This document shows positions 18,880 through 27,061 of a stretch of 51,853 nucleotides of DNA, piece after piece. Made by a program: the position numbers and the translations under genes. The DNA is from Pseudomonadota bacterium (GTDB lineage: Bacteria > Pseudomonadota > Gammaproteobacteria > Burkholderiales > Rhodocyclaceae). The stretch covers positions 1 through 51,853 of the forward strand of contig JAGTRT010000017.1 of the NCBI GenBank assembly GCA_018261895.1, written 5' to 3'. The stretch's first letter is position 1. Every line of letters begins with the position of its first letter. The notes beneath the pieces were generated by a model. It was not told the DNA's origin. It did not search any database and was given only the letters and a program-made list of their open reading frames with translations.

Positions 18880-19557
18880 TCAGACTCGGTAAGGCGTTGG
18901 ATCGGACAAGCCGGCCGCGGCAAAGCCCTCGGCGCGCAAGCGGCATGAATCGCAGACACCGCAGGCCCGGCCAAGTTCATCGGCCTGGTAGCAGGAAACG
19001 GTCAGGCTGTAATCGACGCCCAGGGCAGCGCCGGTGCGGATGATCTCGGCCTTGGAGAGGTCAATCAGCGGCGCATGGATGCGCAGCTTGTGGCCCTCGA
19101 CGCCCGACTTGGTGGCGAGATTGGCCATCTTCTCGAAGGCGGCGATGTATTCCGGCCGGCAATCCGGGTAGCCGGAATAGTCGACGGCATTGACGCCGAC
19201 GAAGATGTCATCGGCGCCGAGCACTTCCGCCCAGGCCAGGGCCAGCGACAGCATGATGGTGTTGCGCGCCGGCACGTAGGTGACCGGGATGCCCGGCTGG
19301 ACGCCATCGACCGGCACGTTGATGTTGGTATCGGTCAGCGCCGAGCCGCCGAACTGGGCCAGCCCGAGGTTCAGGACCCGATGCTCGATCGCCCCCAGGG
19401 CCTTGACGACCCGCTCGGCCGCCTGCAATTCGGCGCAATGGCGCTGGCCGTAATTGAACGAAAGACAGTAACAGTCAAAGCCCTGGCTACGGGCAATGGC
19501 GAGGCAAGTGGCGGAATCGAGTCCACCGGAAAGGAGAACGACGGCTGGCTTCATCAT
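18880..19557 (-). CDS. queC: 7-cyano-7-deazaguanine synthase
   Basis: A 225-residue protein with the PP-loop SGGLDSAT near the N-terminus and a C-terminal four-cysteine zinc site ([18 protein letters not shown]). It converts 7-carboxy-7-deazaguanine to preQ0 with ATP and ammonia, in queuosine tRNA modification. It begins with two adjacent ATGs (19557 and 19554). The enzyme supplying its substrate, QueE, is encoded about 5 kb away in a different transcription unit. Confidence 0.95.
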   Translation of the reverse strand: MMKPAVVLLSGGLDSATCLAIARSQGFDCYCLSFNYGQRHCAELQAAERVVKALGAIEHRVLNLGLAQFGGSALTDTNINVPVDGVQPGIPVTYVPARNTIMLSLALAWAEVLGADDIFVGVNAVDYSGYPDCRPEYIAAFEKMANLATKSGVEGHKLRIHAPLIDLSKAEIIRTGAALGVDYSLTVSCYQADELGRACGVCDSCRLRAEGFAAAGLSDPTPYRV

Positions 19558-19656
19558 GGGTCGCGAATATACCCGAAAATAGCCCGCCTTTGACCCGGTA
19601 TCTGCTTGTTCCTGCGCTACAATTTGAGCCATTGTGCCCATCGCCTGGAGATCCGA

Positions 19657-20823
19657 ATGTCGCTTCGCCTGACCACCCTTGCCGCCGCGCTCATGCTGGC
19701 CGGTTCCGCCTACGCCGCCGACCAGATCAAGGTCGGCCTGGTTTCGACACTGTCCGGCCCTGGTGCCGGTCTCGGCGTCGATATCCGCGACGGTTTCAAC
19801 CTGGCCATGAAGCATCTCAACGGCAAGCTGGGTGGCCTGCCGGCCGAAGTCCTCATCGCCGACGACCAGCAAAGCCCCGACATCGCCAAGCAGGCTGCCG
19901 ACAAGATGCTGAAGAAGGACAAGGTCGACTTCATGACCGGCATCGTCTTCTCCAACATCATGCTCGCCGTCGGCCCGACCGTCTTCGAGAACAAGACCTT
20001 CTACATCTCGGCCAACGCCGGCCCGTCGCAATACGCCGGCGAACAGTGCAATCCCTTCTTCTTCAACGTCGCCTGGCAGAACGACAACCTGCACGAAGCC
20101 GTCGGCAAGGTCGTGCAGGACAAGGGCTACAAGAACGTCGTGATCGTCACCCCGAACTACCCGGGCGGCAAGGATGCAGTCTCGGGCTTCAAGCGCTACT
20201 ACAAGGGCAAGGTCGCCGAAGAGGTTTACACCAAGCTCGGCCAGCTCGACTACGCTGCGGAACTCGCCCAGATCCGCAGCATCAAGCCGGACGCCCTGTT
20301 CTTCTTCCTGCCGGGCGGCATGGGCATCAACTTCGTCAAGCAGTTCGTTTCGGCCGGCCTGTCGCGCGACACCCAGCTCTTCGCTCCCGGCTTCTCGGCT
20401 GACGAAGACGTGATCAAGGCCGTCGGCGGCTCCATGCTCGGCATGTTCAATTCGTCGCACTGGGCACACGACATGGACAACGCCGAGAACAAGCGCTTCG
20501 TCGCCGATTTCCAGAAGGAATACAACCGCCTGCCGTCGCTCTACGCCTCGCAAGGCTACGACGCGGCGATGATGATGGACGGCGCCGTGCGCGACGTGAA
20601 GGGCAAGGTCGGGGACAAGGCCGCGCTGCAAAAGGCGCTCGAAGCCAAGCGCTTCAAGTCCGTGCGCGGCGACTTCAAGTTCAACACCAACCACTACCCG
20701 GTGCAGAACTACTACCTGCGCGCCATCGGCAAGGATGCCAACGGCCGCGTCACCAACAAGACCATGGGCACCATTTTCACCAATCATGCGGATGCTTATG
20801 TGGCTTCCTGCAAGATGAAGTGA
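19657..20823 (+). CDS. Branched-chain-amino-acid-type ABC transporter substrate-binding protein
   Basis: A 388-residue periplasmic binding protein starting [22 protein letters not shown], with a clear signal peptide cleaved after SAYA and GGAG upstream of the ATG. The fold is LivJ/LivK-like (peripla_BP_6): [34 protein letters not shown] and [13 protein letters not shown]. The true ligand could be an amino acid, urea, amide or aromatic acid. It heads an operon with a small membrane ORF, livH, livM, livG and livF homologues. Confidence 0.9.
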   Translation: MSLRLTTLAAALMLAGSAYAADQIKVGLVSTLSGPGAGLGVDIRDGFNLAMKHLNGKLGGLPAEVLIADDQQSPDIAKQAADKMLKKDKVDFMTGIVFSNIMLAVGPTVFENKTFYISANAGPSQYAGEQCNPFFFNVAWQNDNLHEAVGKVVQDKGYKNVVIVTPNYPGGKDAVSGFKRYYKGKVAEEVYTKLGQLDYAAELAQIRSIKPDALFFFLPGGMGINFVKQFVSAGLSRDTQLFAPGFSADEDVIKAVGGSMLGMFNSSHWAHDMDNAENKRFVADFQKEYNRLPSLYASQGYDAAMMMDGAVRDVKGKVGDKAALQKALEAKRFKSVRGDFKFNTNHYPVQNYYLRAIGKDANGRVTNKTMGTIFTNHADAYVASCKMK

Positions 20824-20838
20824 GGATCGGAACAACAA

Positions 20839-21177
20839 CTGGAAGCACTGCTGCTACCGTTTCTGCTTGCTGTTCCGCTGGCTCTCGGCGGAACGCTGTG
20901 GCGGCTATGGCAACTGGCACGAGGCCGAATCCCCGGACGCCAGCCCTGCCGCGGAATCCGGATAGGCGTCACGCTCATGCACCTCGGCCTGGCCGGCTGG
21001 TTGCTCAGCATGTTTTGGCGTTGCATCTGGCCCCACCACTGTGGCGAGGGCTTTGCCGCAGGTTACGCGGCCGGTGCCGTCGGGGCGATGGCGGCCATCT
21101 GGGCGCTTTTCTGGCTACTGACCGAAGGACTGATGTTGTTTTGCCGCGCTGAACCCGTTCCACCCGCTGCCGACTGA
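20839..21177 (+). CDS. Small membrane protein inside the liv-type operon, uncertain start
   Basis: An open frame runs from the stop of the substrate-binding gene to a stop 3 bp before livH. Its only in-frame ATG is at 20977 (66 residues), but the 46 codons before it from a CTG at 20839 also look coding: [20 protein letters not shown] forms a membrane helix, then two more follow (about 50–62 and 75–100). AGGA at 20823–20826 could serve the CTG. The frame equals that of the upstream gene, so stop readthrough is another possibility. The family is unknown. Confidence 0.5.
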   Translation: MEALLLPFLLAVPLALGGTLWRLWQLARGRIPGRQPCRGIRIGVTLMHLGLAGWLLSMFWRCIWPHHCGEGFAAGYAAGAVGAMAAIWALFWLLTEGLMLFCRAEPVPPAAD

Positions 21178-21180
21178 ACC

Positions 21181-22095
21181 ATGTTGCAACTGTTTCTCGA
21201 ACAAGCCCTCAACGGCCTGCAGTTCGGCCTCATGCTGTTCCTGCTCGCGGCCGGCCTGACGCTCGTCTTCGGCATCATGGACTGCATCAACCTGGCGCAT
21301 GGCTCGCTGTACATGGTCGGCGCCTATCTGGTGGCGGCAGCGGCGCAGGCCGCGGATTCTTTCTGGATCGGGCTAGGTGTCGGGGTAGCCGGCGCCGCCG
21401 TGCTCGGCCTGTTGCTCGAACTCTCGCTGTTCCGCCAACTCTACAAACGCGACCACCTGTCGCAGGTGCTCGCCACTTTTGCGCTGATCCTCATCGCCAA
21501 CGAAGCGGTCCGCGTGATCTGGGGAGCCCAGCCGGTCATGCTCAACCCGCCGGATGCGCTGGCCGGGCCGGTGGAGATCGGTGACTTTTTCTATCCGGCC
21601 TACCGCCTCGTGATCATCGCCTTTGGCCTGCTCGTCGCCGGACTGCTTTACCTGCTCGTGGCGAAAAGCCGGGTCGGCATGTGGGTCCGGGCCGGCGCCT
21701 CGAACCGCGAAATGACCGAAGCGCTGGGCATCAACGTCCGCGCGCTGTTCACGGCGGTCTTCGTTTTCGGCACGGCGCTCTGCGCGCTGGCCGGCGGACT
21801 GCTCGGGCCTCTGCTCGCCGTCCAGGTCGGCATGGGCGAGAGCGTGTTGATCCTCGCTTTCGTCGTCATCATCATCGGCGGCATCGGTTCGATTCGTGGG
21901 GCGCTGGTCGGCAGCCTCATCGTTGGCTCGGTCGACACGCTGGGCCGGGCGCTGTTGCCGACCCTGCTCCGCGCCTTGCTCCCGGCCGACGCGGCCTCGA
22001 CGCTTGGCCCGGCGCTGGCCTCGATCCTCATCTACCTGCTCATGGCCGGCATCCTGTTCTTCAAGCCGCAGGGCCTGTTTCCGGCGCGCGCCTGA
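21181..22095 (+). CDS. livH: ABC transporter permease, LivH-like
   Basis: A 304-residue protein with about eight membrane helices. LNGLQFGLMLFLLAAGLTLVFGIMDCINLAHGSLYM is the usual N-terminal region of LivH permeases (residues 9–45), and GGIGSIRGALVGSLIVG is the coupling segment. It pairs with LivM to form the channel. The stop overlaps the livM start (TGATG). The gene symbol marks family membership, not proven substrate. Confidence 0.9.
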   Translation: MLQLFLEQALNGLQFGLMLFLLAAGLTLVFGIMDCINLAHGSLYMVGAYLVAAAAQAADSFWIGLGVGVAGAAVLGLLLELSLFRQLYKRDHLSQVLATFALILIANEAVRVIWGAQPVMLNPPDALAGPVEIGDFFYPAYRLVIIAFGLLVAGLLYLLVAKSRVGMWVRAGASNREMTEALGINVRALFTAVFVFGTALCALAGGLLGPLLAVQVGMGESVLILAFVVIIIGGIGSIRGALVGSLIVGSVDTLGRALLPTLLRALLPADAASTLGPALASILIYLLMAGILFFKPQGLFPARA

Positions 22096-23042
22096 TGGCT
22101 TTCTACCGCCCCGCCCCGTACCAGAAACCAGTCGCCATCGCGCTGCTGCTGGTGTTGGCTGCCTTGCCGTTCGGGCTGGCCGCCGTCGATCAGGCCTTCT
22201 ACATCGGCTTCGCCACCCGCGTCCTGATCTTCGCGCTGGCTGCGACCAGCCTCAACCTGGTGCTGGGTTTCGGCGGCATGTTCTCGCTCGGCCACGCCGC
22301 GTTCTTCGGCGTCGGGGCCTACACGGCAGCCATTTGCCAGCAGGCCGGCATCAACGAGGCGCTCATCGCCTTTCCGCTGGCCATGATCGCCGCCGGGGCA
22401 TTTGCGTTGGTGGTCGGCGCCATCAGCCTGCGCACGCGCGGCGTGTATTTCATCATGATCACCCTGGCCTTCACGCAGATGGCCTATTACCTCGCCGTCT
22501 CGGCCCGTAGCTGGGGCGGCGACGATGGTTTGCCGCTGGTCGGTCGCATGACGCTGGCCGGCGTCTCGCTCGCCGACGACACACATTTATATTTTGCGGC
22601 TTTTTTCGGGTTGACCGTCACAATGCTGTTTTTCGGCCGCCTGGCCGATGCGCGCTTCGGCCGGGTCATCCAGGCCATTCGCGAAAACGAGACGCGCATG
22701 GAAGCGCTCGGCTACCCGGTGTTCACCTATCGCCTGGTCTGCTTCGCGCTCGGCGGGGCGCTAGCCGGGCTGGCCGGCGCGCTGCTCGCCAACCTGACCG
22801 GACTGGCCAGCCCCAACCTGCTGCTGTGGACGCAATCCGGCACGCTGCTCGTCATGCTCATCATCGGCGGCGTCGGCTACCTCTACGGCGGCGCGGTCGG
22901 CGCGCTGATCCTGCTCTGCCTCGAGGAAGTGCTGGTCGGCTTCACGCCGCACTGGCACATTGTCCTCGGTCTGATCCTGCTCGGCGTCGTGCTGTTTGCG
23001 CCGAAGGGTGTCGCGGCACTTTTTGGGAAACGTCATGGCTGA
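22095..23042 (+). CDS. livM: ABC transporter permease, LivM-like
   Basis: A 315-residue permease starting MAFYRPAPYQK, with about nine membrane helices, the LNLVLGFGGMFSLGHAAFFGVGAY region and RFGRVIQAIRENETRMEALGY characteristic of LivM. Residues 164–175 (YFAAFFGLTVT region), within a membrane helix, are encoded by a sense copy of the 34-bp repeat. It overlaps livG by 8 bp, consistent with coupled translation. Confidence 0.9.
   Translation: MAFYRPAPYQKPVAIALLLVLAALPFGLAAVDQAFYIGFATRVLIFALAATSLNLVLGFGGMFSLGHAAFFGVGAYTAAICQQAGINEALIAFPLAMIAAGAFALVVGAISLRTRGVYFIMITLAFTQMAYYLAVSARSWGGDDGLPLVGRMTLAGVSLADDTHLYFAAFFGLTVTMLFFGRLADARFGRVIQAIRENETRMEALGYPVFTYRLVCFALGGALAGLAGALLANLTGLASPNLLLWTQSGTLLVMLIIGGVGYLYGGAVGALILLCLEEVLVGFTPHWHIVLGLILLGVVLFAPKGVAALFGKRHG
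22585..22618 (+). repeat. 34-bp interspersed repeat, copy 5 (inside livM)
   Basis: Plus-strand copy lying sense within livM, residues 164–175. It is diverged on the left (ATTTATATTTTGCGG) but keeps GGGTTGACCGT. The reading frame stays open and hydrophobic. Confidence 0.72.
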
Positions 23043-23790
23043 AGCACTGCTCGAAGTCCGTAACCTGTCCCGCCGATTCGCTGCCGTCGATGCCCTGAAA
23101 GACGTCAATTTCAGCGTCGATGCCGGCGAAGTCCATGCCCTGATCGGCCCCAACGGCGCGGGCAAGACGACCTTCATCCACCACGTTTCCGGCGCCCTGA
23201 AACCGGATTCGGGCAGCGTGCATTTCGCCGGTGCGGACGTCACGGCGCTCTCCATGCACCGCCGCGTCGCCGCCGGCATGGCGCGCTCCTACCAGATCAC
23301 CAACGTCTTTCTCGGTCTGACGGCCATCGACAACGTGGCGCTGGCCGTTCAGGGGCGGCAGGATGCCGGCAGCAGCTTCCGTTTCTGGAAACCGGTCCGG
23401 CGCGAGGTCGCACTGTTCGACGAGGCGCGCGAATACCTCGTGCAGGTCGGCCTCGAACAGCGCATCGACACGGTCGCCGGCAACCTTGCCCACGGCGAAC
23501 AACGAGCGCTCGAACTGGCCATGGCGCTGGCCACCCGGCCGAAAATGCTGCTCCTCGACGAACCGATGGCCGGCACCGGCCCGGAGGAATCGGCACGCAT
23601 GGTCGAGCTCATCGAACACCTCGCCCGCCACGTCACCATCCTGCTCGTCGAACACGACATGGCGGCCGTTTTCCGGCTGGCCGACCGCATTTCGGTACTG
23701 GTCAACGGCCAGCTCATCTGCACCGGCGAACCGGAAGCCGTGCGCGCCAATGGCGACGTACGCAGAGCCTATCTCGGGGATCACCTGTGA
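23035..23790 (+). CDS. livG: ABC transporter ATPase, LivG-like
   Basis: A 251-residue ATPase starting MAEALLEVRNLSRRF at an ATG inside the livM end. Walker A is GPNGAGKTT (about 37–45), the signature is LAHGEQRALELAMAL, a variant with HGE in place of the canonical SGG, and Walker B is MLLLDEPMAG. The LivG-type long insertion region (NVFLGLTAIDNVALAV) is present. It powers uptake with LivF. Its stop overlaps the livF GTG start. Confidence 0.9.
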   Translation: MAEALLEVRNLSRRFAAVDALKDVNFSVDAGEVHALIGPNGAGKTTFIHHVSGALKPDSGSVHFAGADVTALSMHRRVAAGMARSYQITNVFLGLTAIDNVALAVQGRQDAGSSFRFWKPVRREVALFDEAREYLVQVGLEQRIDTVAGNLAHGEQRALELAMALATRPKMLLLDEPMAGTGPEESARMVELIEHLARHVTILLVEHDMAAVFRLADRISVLVNGQLICTGEPEAVRANGDVRRAYLGDHL

Positions 23791-24497
23791 GCGCGCTGCT
23801 CGAGGTGGCAGGACTTGAGGTCGCCTACGGGCCGAGCCAGGTCCTGTTCGGCCTCGATCTCGCCATGAACGAGCGCGAGGCCGCGACCTTGCTCGGCCGC
23901 AACGGCATGGGCAAGACGACGACCCTGCGCGCCATCTGCGGCCTGCAGCCGATCAAGGGCGGCACGATCCGCTTCGCCGGCGAGCGCATCGACGGCTGGC
24001 GACCGGACCGCATCGGCCGCGCCGGCATCGCGCTGGTGCCGGAAGGTCGCCAATGTTTCCCGAATCTCACGGTCGACGAGCATTTGGTGGCCTTTTTCGC
24101 CAACCGGCGGAGTGTTACCGATCCGTGGACGCCTGCCCGGGTTTACGAGCTCTTCCCGCGCCTGCTCGAACGGTCGAAAAATCTCGGCAACCAGCTTTCC
24201 GGCGGCGAACAGCAAATGCTGGCCATCGGCCGGGCGCTGGTCACCAACCCCCGCCTGATCATCCTCGACGAGGCGACCGAAGGGCTGGCGCCGCTCGTTC
24301 GCGACGAAATCTGGGCGTGCCTTGCCCGCCTGCGGGAAAGCGGCCAGAGCATCCTGGTCATCGACAAATACGTGGAAAAGCTGATTGCGCTGGCCGACCG
24401 GCACACCATCATCGAGCGCGGCCAGATGGTCTGGCAGGGCGCGTCAGCCGAACTCGATGCCGATCACGGCATCTGGCACCGCTATCTGGGTATTTAG
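23787..24497 (+). CDS. livF: ABC transporter ATPase, LivF-like
   Basis: A 236-residue ATPase starting at a GTG that overlaps the livG stop (GTGA). Walker A is GRNGMGKTT, the signature is LSGGEQQMLAIGRAL and Walker B is LIILDEATEG. LVPEGRQCFPNLTV is typical of LivF. The switch region reads LVIDKYVEKL in place of the usual VEQN, so the H-loop is atypical. The gene ends with a 4-base overlap on the convergent PilZ gene. Confidence 0.9.
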   Translation: MSALLEVAGLEVAYGPSQVLFGLDLAMNEREAATLLGRNGMGKTTTLRAICGLQPIKGGTIRFAGERIDGWRPDRIGRAGIALVPEGRQCFPNLTVDEHLVAFFANRRSVTDPWTPARVYELFPRLLERSKNLGNQLSGGEQQMLAIGRALVTNPRLIILDEATEGLAPLVRDEIWACLARLRESGQSILVIDKYVEKLIALADRHTIIERGQMVWQGASAELDADHGIWHRYLGI

Positions 24498-24868
24498 CTG
24501 CCCACCAGCAGCGAGAATTCGCGCTCGGCCAAGGCTTCGTCGCCGAGGTTGAGCTCGACCAGGCGGCGCAGGTGGGTCACGCTGTCGAGATCGATTTCGC
24601 GGCAGGCCAGACCGTAGAAATTGGCCAGATGGTGGACGACCGTCGCTTCCATGCGAATGCTGCTGCCGACGTTGTCGAGATGGATCTTGAGGGTGCAGTT
24701 GGTGCCCACGGTGACGAACATGTTGCCGCGCGGGTGAATCAGCGCACCCTTGAGCGAGAGATCGAGCACATCGACGACCTGCTCCCCGTCGGGCAGGAAG
24801 AGGCTGGCTTCGGACTGGAAGGGGATGCGGGAAAACTTGCGGCGATTACTTTCCATGACCGTCTCCAT
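24494..24868 (-). CDS. PilZ domain protein
   Basis: A 124-residue single-domain protein with the two-part c-di-GMP binding motif: RRKFSRIPF near the N-terminus (RxxxR) and DLSLKGALI (DxSxxG) about 25 residues on. It should bind c-di-GMP and act as a small receptor or adaptor. It lies 3 bp after queE on the same strand and may share its transcript. A second ATG at 24856 with GGAG upstream is an alternative start. Confidence 0.87.
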   Translation of the reverse strand: METVMESNRRKFSRIPFQSEASLFLPDGEQVVDVLDLSLKGALIHPRGNMFVTVGTNCTLKIHLDNVGSSIRMEATVVHHLANFYGLACREIDLDSVTHLRRLVELNLGDEALAEREFSLLVGS

Positions 24869-24871
24869 GCT

Positions 24872-25510
24872 TTATTTTCCCTTCATGTTACCCCAAAGCA
24901 GCTTGTGCAGTTGCAGCTGGAAACGCACATCGAGGCCATCTTCGAGTATCCAGTCGGCCAGCGACTGCGGCTCGATGAGCCCGCCGGCCGGCGAAAACAG
25001 CACCGGACACAGCGCGTTGAGCCGCTTGTCGCGCAGCACATCGCGCGCCCACTCGTAGTCGGTGCGCGAAGCGATGACGATCTTGATCTCGTCACGCCGG
25101 TTGAGCACATCGAGATTGGCCCAGCAGTTCTTGGCCGACTCGCCGGAATCCGGCGCCTTGAGGTCCATGATCCGCGACACACGCGCATCGACCTCGCTGA
25201 CGTCGAGCGCGCCGGAAGTCTCCAGCGACACGTCGTAACCGGCATCGCACAGCGCCGTGAGCAGCGGCAGGCAGTCCTTCTGGGAAAGCGGTTCGCCGCC
25301 GGTGACGCAAATCTGGCGGGCCGGATATTTGCCGACCTCGGCGAGCACCGATTCGATACTCGCCGGCTCGCCGCCGGTAAAGCTGTAGGTCGTGTCGCAC
25401 CACTTGCAGCGCAGCGGGCAGCCGGTCAGCCGCACGAAGACGGTAGGCAGCCCGGCGCGCGAGGCTTCGCCCTGCAGTGAATAGAAAATTTCAGTGAGAC
25501 GTAGGGCCAA
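24872..25510 (-). CDS. queE: 7-carboxy-7-deazaguanine synthase
   Basis: A 212-residue radical-SAM protein. The cluster-binding cysteines are in LTGCPLRCKWCDTTYSF (CxxxCxxC) and the SAM-binding region in ICVTGGEPLSQ. It makes 7-carboxy-7-deazaguanine for queuosine synthesis, the substrate of QueC. The start is a TTG at 25510, since no ATG precedes the conserved LTEIFYSLQGE. AAGGA just upstream comes from the terminal repeat of the inserted element. Position after cpoB matches tol–pal–cpoB–queE order in related bacteria. Confidence 0.93.
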   Translation of the reverse strand: MALRLTEIFYSLQGEASRAGLPTVFVRLTGCPLRCKWCDTTYSFTGGEPASIESVLAEVGKYPARQICVTGGEPLSQKDCLPLLTALCDAGYDVSLETSGALDVSEVDARVSRIMDLKAPDSGESAKNCWANLDVLNRRDEIKIVIASRTDYEWARDVLRDKRLNALCPVLFSPAGGLIEPQSLADWILEDGLDVRFQLQLHKLLWGNMKGK

Positions 25511-25513
25511 TTA

Positions 25514-25744
25514 TCCTTGAAACCTCAGTTGAACGCGGCTGCTGGTGCGTCTGGACGGGATGGCCGGCGCGAAGCGACGACGCAGCAGGCTTGCGCCGGC
25601 AAGGAGAAGCGACAAAGCCGGACGCCCGGCCAGATGTGCCAGCAGCCGCGTAGCGCTGCCAGCCCTCGGGTGGATCACCGCGAAGGGGTCAATATTAACG
25701 CGGCTGCTTGGCGACGGATGAGCGGTCAACTGAGGTTTCAAGGA
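25514..25744. mobile_element. 231-bp non-autonomous TIR element (MITE-like)
   Basis: The ends are perfect 19-bp inverted repeats (TCCTTGAAACCTCAGTTGA and its complement) flanked by TTA at 25511–25513 and 25745–25747, consistent with a 3-bp target duplication. The interior can fold: 25533–25554 pairs with 25630–25651, and 25563–25575 with 25589–25600. No transposase is encoded; both strands have open frames beginning MKPQL and ending QLRFQG, a by-product of the symmetry. It sits exactly between cpoB and queE. Confidence 0.78.
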
Positions 25745-26485
25745 TTACTTCTTCTTCAGGCGATCGCGGGCTGTTTCAGCGGCCGGTGTGCCCGGGTATT
25801 TGGCGATGACCGTGTCGAGCGAGCGCTTGACGCCCGTCGGGTTGCCCATCTCCTGCTGGCAGGTGGCGATGGCCAGCCAGGCATCCGGCGCCTTCGGGCT
25901 GTCGGCGTACTTGGTGGTGACCACGCTCTGCGCCTCGATGGCACGCTTGCAGTCGCGCTGGGCGTACCAGGCGTTGCCGAGCCAGTATTGCGCGTTGGGC
26001 GCCAGCGAGCTGGCCGGATATTTCTGGACAAAGACGCCGAAGCCGGCAGCCGCTTCCTTGTATTTGCCTGCCTTGAACTGGTTCAGCGAGGCTTCGTATT
26101 CCTGGCTTTCCTTGGCCGGATCCCCGGCGGATTTCGGATTTGAGCCATTTTCCGGGTTGACCGTGGGATTCGCACTGTCTGCCGTTTCAAACTTGCGCAG
26201 GCGGGTATCGAGGTCGAGGTAGAAGTCCTGCTGGCGTTTCTTGGCAGTTTCGAGCTCGTAATTGAGCGTTTCGATCTGGCCGCGCAAGCGGGAAATTTCT
26301 TCGGCCTGGCGCTGGATCTGGTTGGCCAGATCCAGCTGTCCCTTGGCCTGCTGGTCGAATCGCGCCTCCGTCTTGACCCGCAGGTCAGCGACCTGGCGAC
26401 GCGCTTCTTCGTCGTCAAACACGCCGGCATGGGCCTGGACGGCGCCGAGCGCGGCGATGAAAAGGGCGATTCGAACCGGGCGCAT
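25745..26485 (-). CDS. cpoB: Cell division coordinator CpoB (YbgF)
   Basis: A 246-residue periplasmic protein: signal peptide (1–20, ending QAHA), N-terminal trimerising coiled coil (about 25–95), a linker, and C-terminal TPR repeats (about 125–246; AGKYKEAAAGFGVFVQKYP and later repeats). It links Tol–Pal function to peptidoglycan synthesis during constriction. Linker residues 108–119 (TVNPENGSNPKS) are encoded by an antisense copy of the 34-bp repeat. The stop codon TAA coincides with one target-duplication copy of the inserted element. Confidence 0.92.
   Translation of the reverse strand: MRPVRIALFIAALGAVQAHAGVFDDEEARRQVADLRVKTEARFDQQAKGQLDLANQIQRQAEEISRLRGQIETLNYELETAKKRQQDFYLDLDTRLRKFETADSANPTVNPENGSNPKSAGDPAKESQEYEASLNQFKAGKYKEAAAGFGVFVQKYPASSLAPNAQYWLGNAWYAQRDCKRAIEAQSVVTTKYADSPKAPDAWLAIATCQQEMGNPTGVKRSLDTVIAKYPGTPAAETARDRLKKK
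26131..26164 (+). repeat. 34-bp interspersed repeat, copy 6 (inside cpoB)
   Basis: Plus-strand copy lying antisense within cpoB, residues 108–119, between coiled coil and TPR domain. Diverged centre (GATTTGAGCCATTTT), conserved GGGTTGACCGTGGGA end. Confidence 0.75.
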
Positions 26486-26490
26486 GATGC

Positions 26491-27036
26491 TTAGAACTCG
26501 CCGCGACCGTCGGCACCCTTGTACAGGATGTCGGCACGACGGTTTTCAGACCATGCGGATTCGTCGTGGCCCGGGTTCTTCGGCTTCTCTTCGCCCAGGC
26601 TGACGGATTCGATCTGGCTTTCGGCGACGCCGAGCAGGGTCAGCGAACGCTTGACGGCTTCGGCACGCTTCTGGCCCAGCGACAGGTTGTATTCGCGGCT
26701 GCCGCGTTCGTCGGTGTTGCCCTGGAGCAGGACCTTGAAGCCCTTGTTGGCGCTCAGGTACTTGGCGTGCGCAGCGACCAGATCCTTGTACTCGTCCTTG
26801 ACTTCATACTTGTCGAGGTCGAAGTAGATGCTGCGCTGGGACAGCTTGCTCTTCGGGTCGGTCAATTCGCGCGGCAGGCCGCTGGCATCCAGGCCGCCAG
26901 CGGTCACCGGGGCGACACCGGTGGACGAGCCGCTGCGGGACTCGACCGGCGCACTGCCGCTGTCCTCGGGCAGCGGGGTGGTCGAACAGGCAGCCAGCAG
27001 GGCAGACAGCAGGGCGGGGATAAGCAGTTTTTTCAC
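26491..27036 (-). CDS. pal: Peptidoglycan-associated lipoprotein Pal
   Basis: A 181-residue outer-membrane lipoprotein. The start is a GTG at 27036 with GGAGAAC upstream. A lipobox LLAAC gives a lipidated Cys near residue 16. The C-terminal OmpA-like domain has YFDLDKYEV, LQGNTDERGSREYNLSLGQKRAEAV split over residues 110–135, and NRRADI, which bind diaminopimelate in peptidoglycan. It anchors the outer membrane and contacts TolB. Confidence 0.94.
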   Translation of the reverse strand: MKKLLIPALLSALLAACSTTPLPEDSGSAPVESRSGSSTGVAPVTAGGLDASGLPRELTDPKSKLSQRSIYFDLDKYEVKDEYKDLVAAHAKYLSANKGFKVLLQGNTDERGSREYNLSLGQKRAEAVKRSLTLLGVAESQIESVSLGEEKPKNPGHDESAWSENRRADILYKGADGRGEF

Positions 27037-27061
27037 AATGTTCTCCGGATGGATGTGAGGA

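Noticed and set aside
25511..25741. 76-residue protein on the minus strand (MKPQLTAHPS…) within the TIR element
   Set aside because: Both strands give similar ends because of the inverted repeats, and the sequence is better explained as a structured non-autonomous element.
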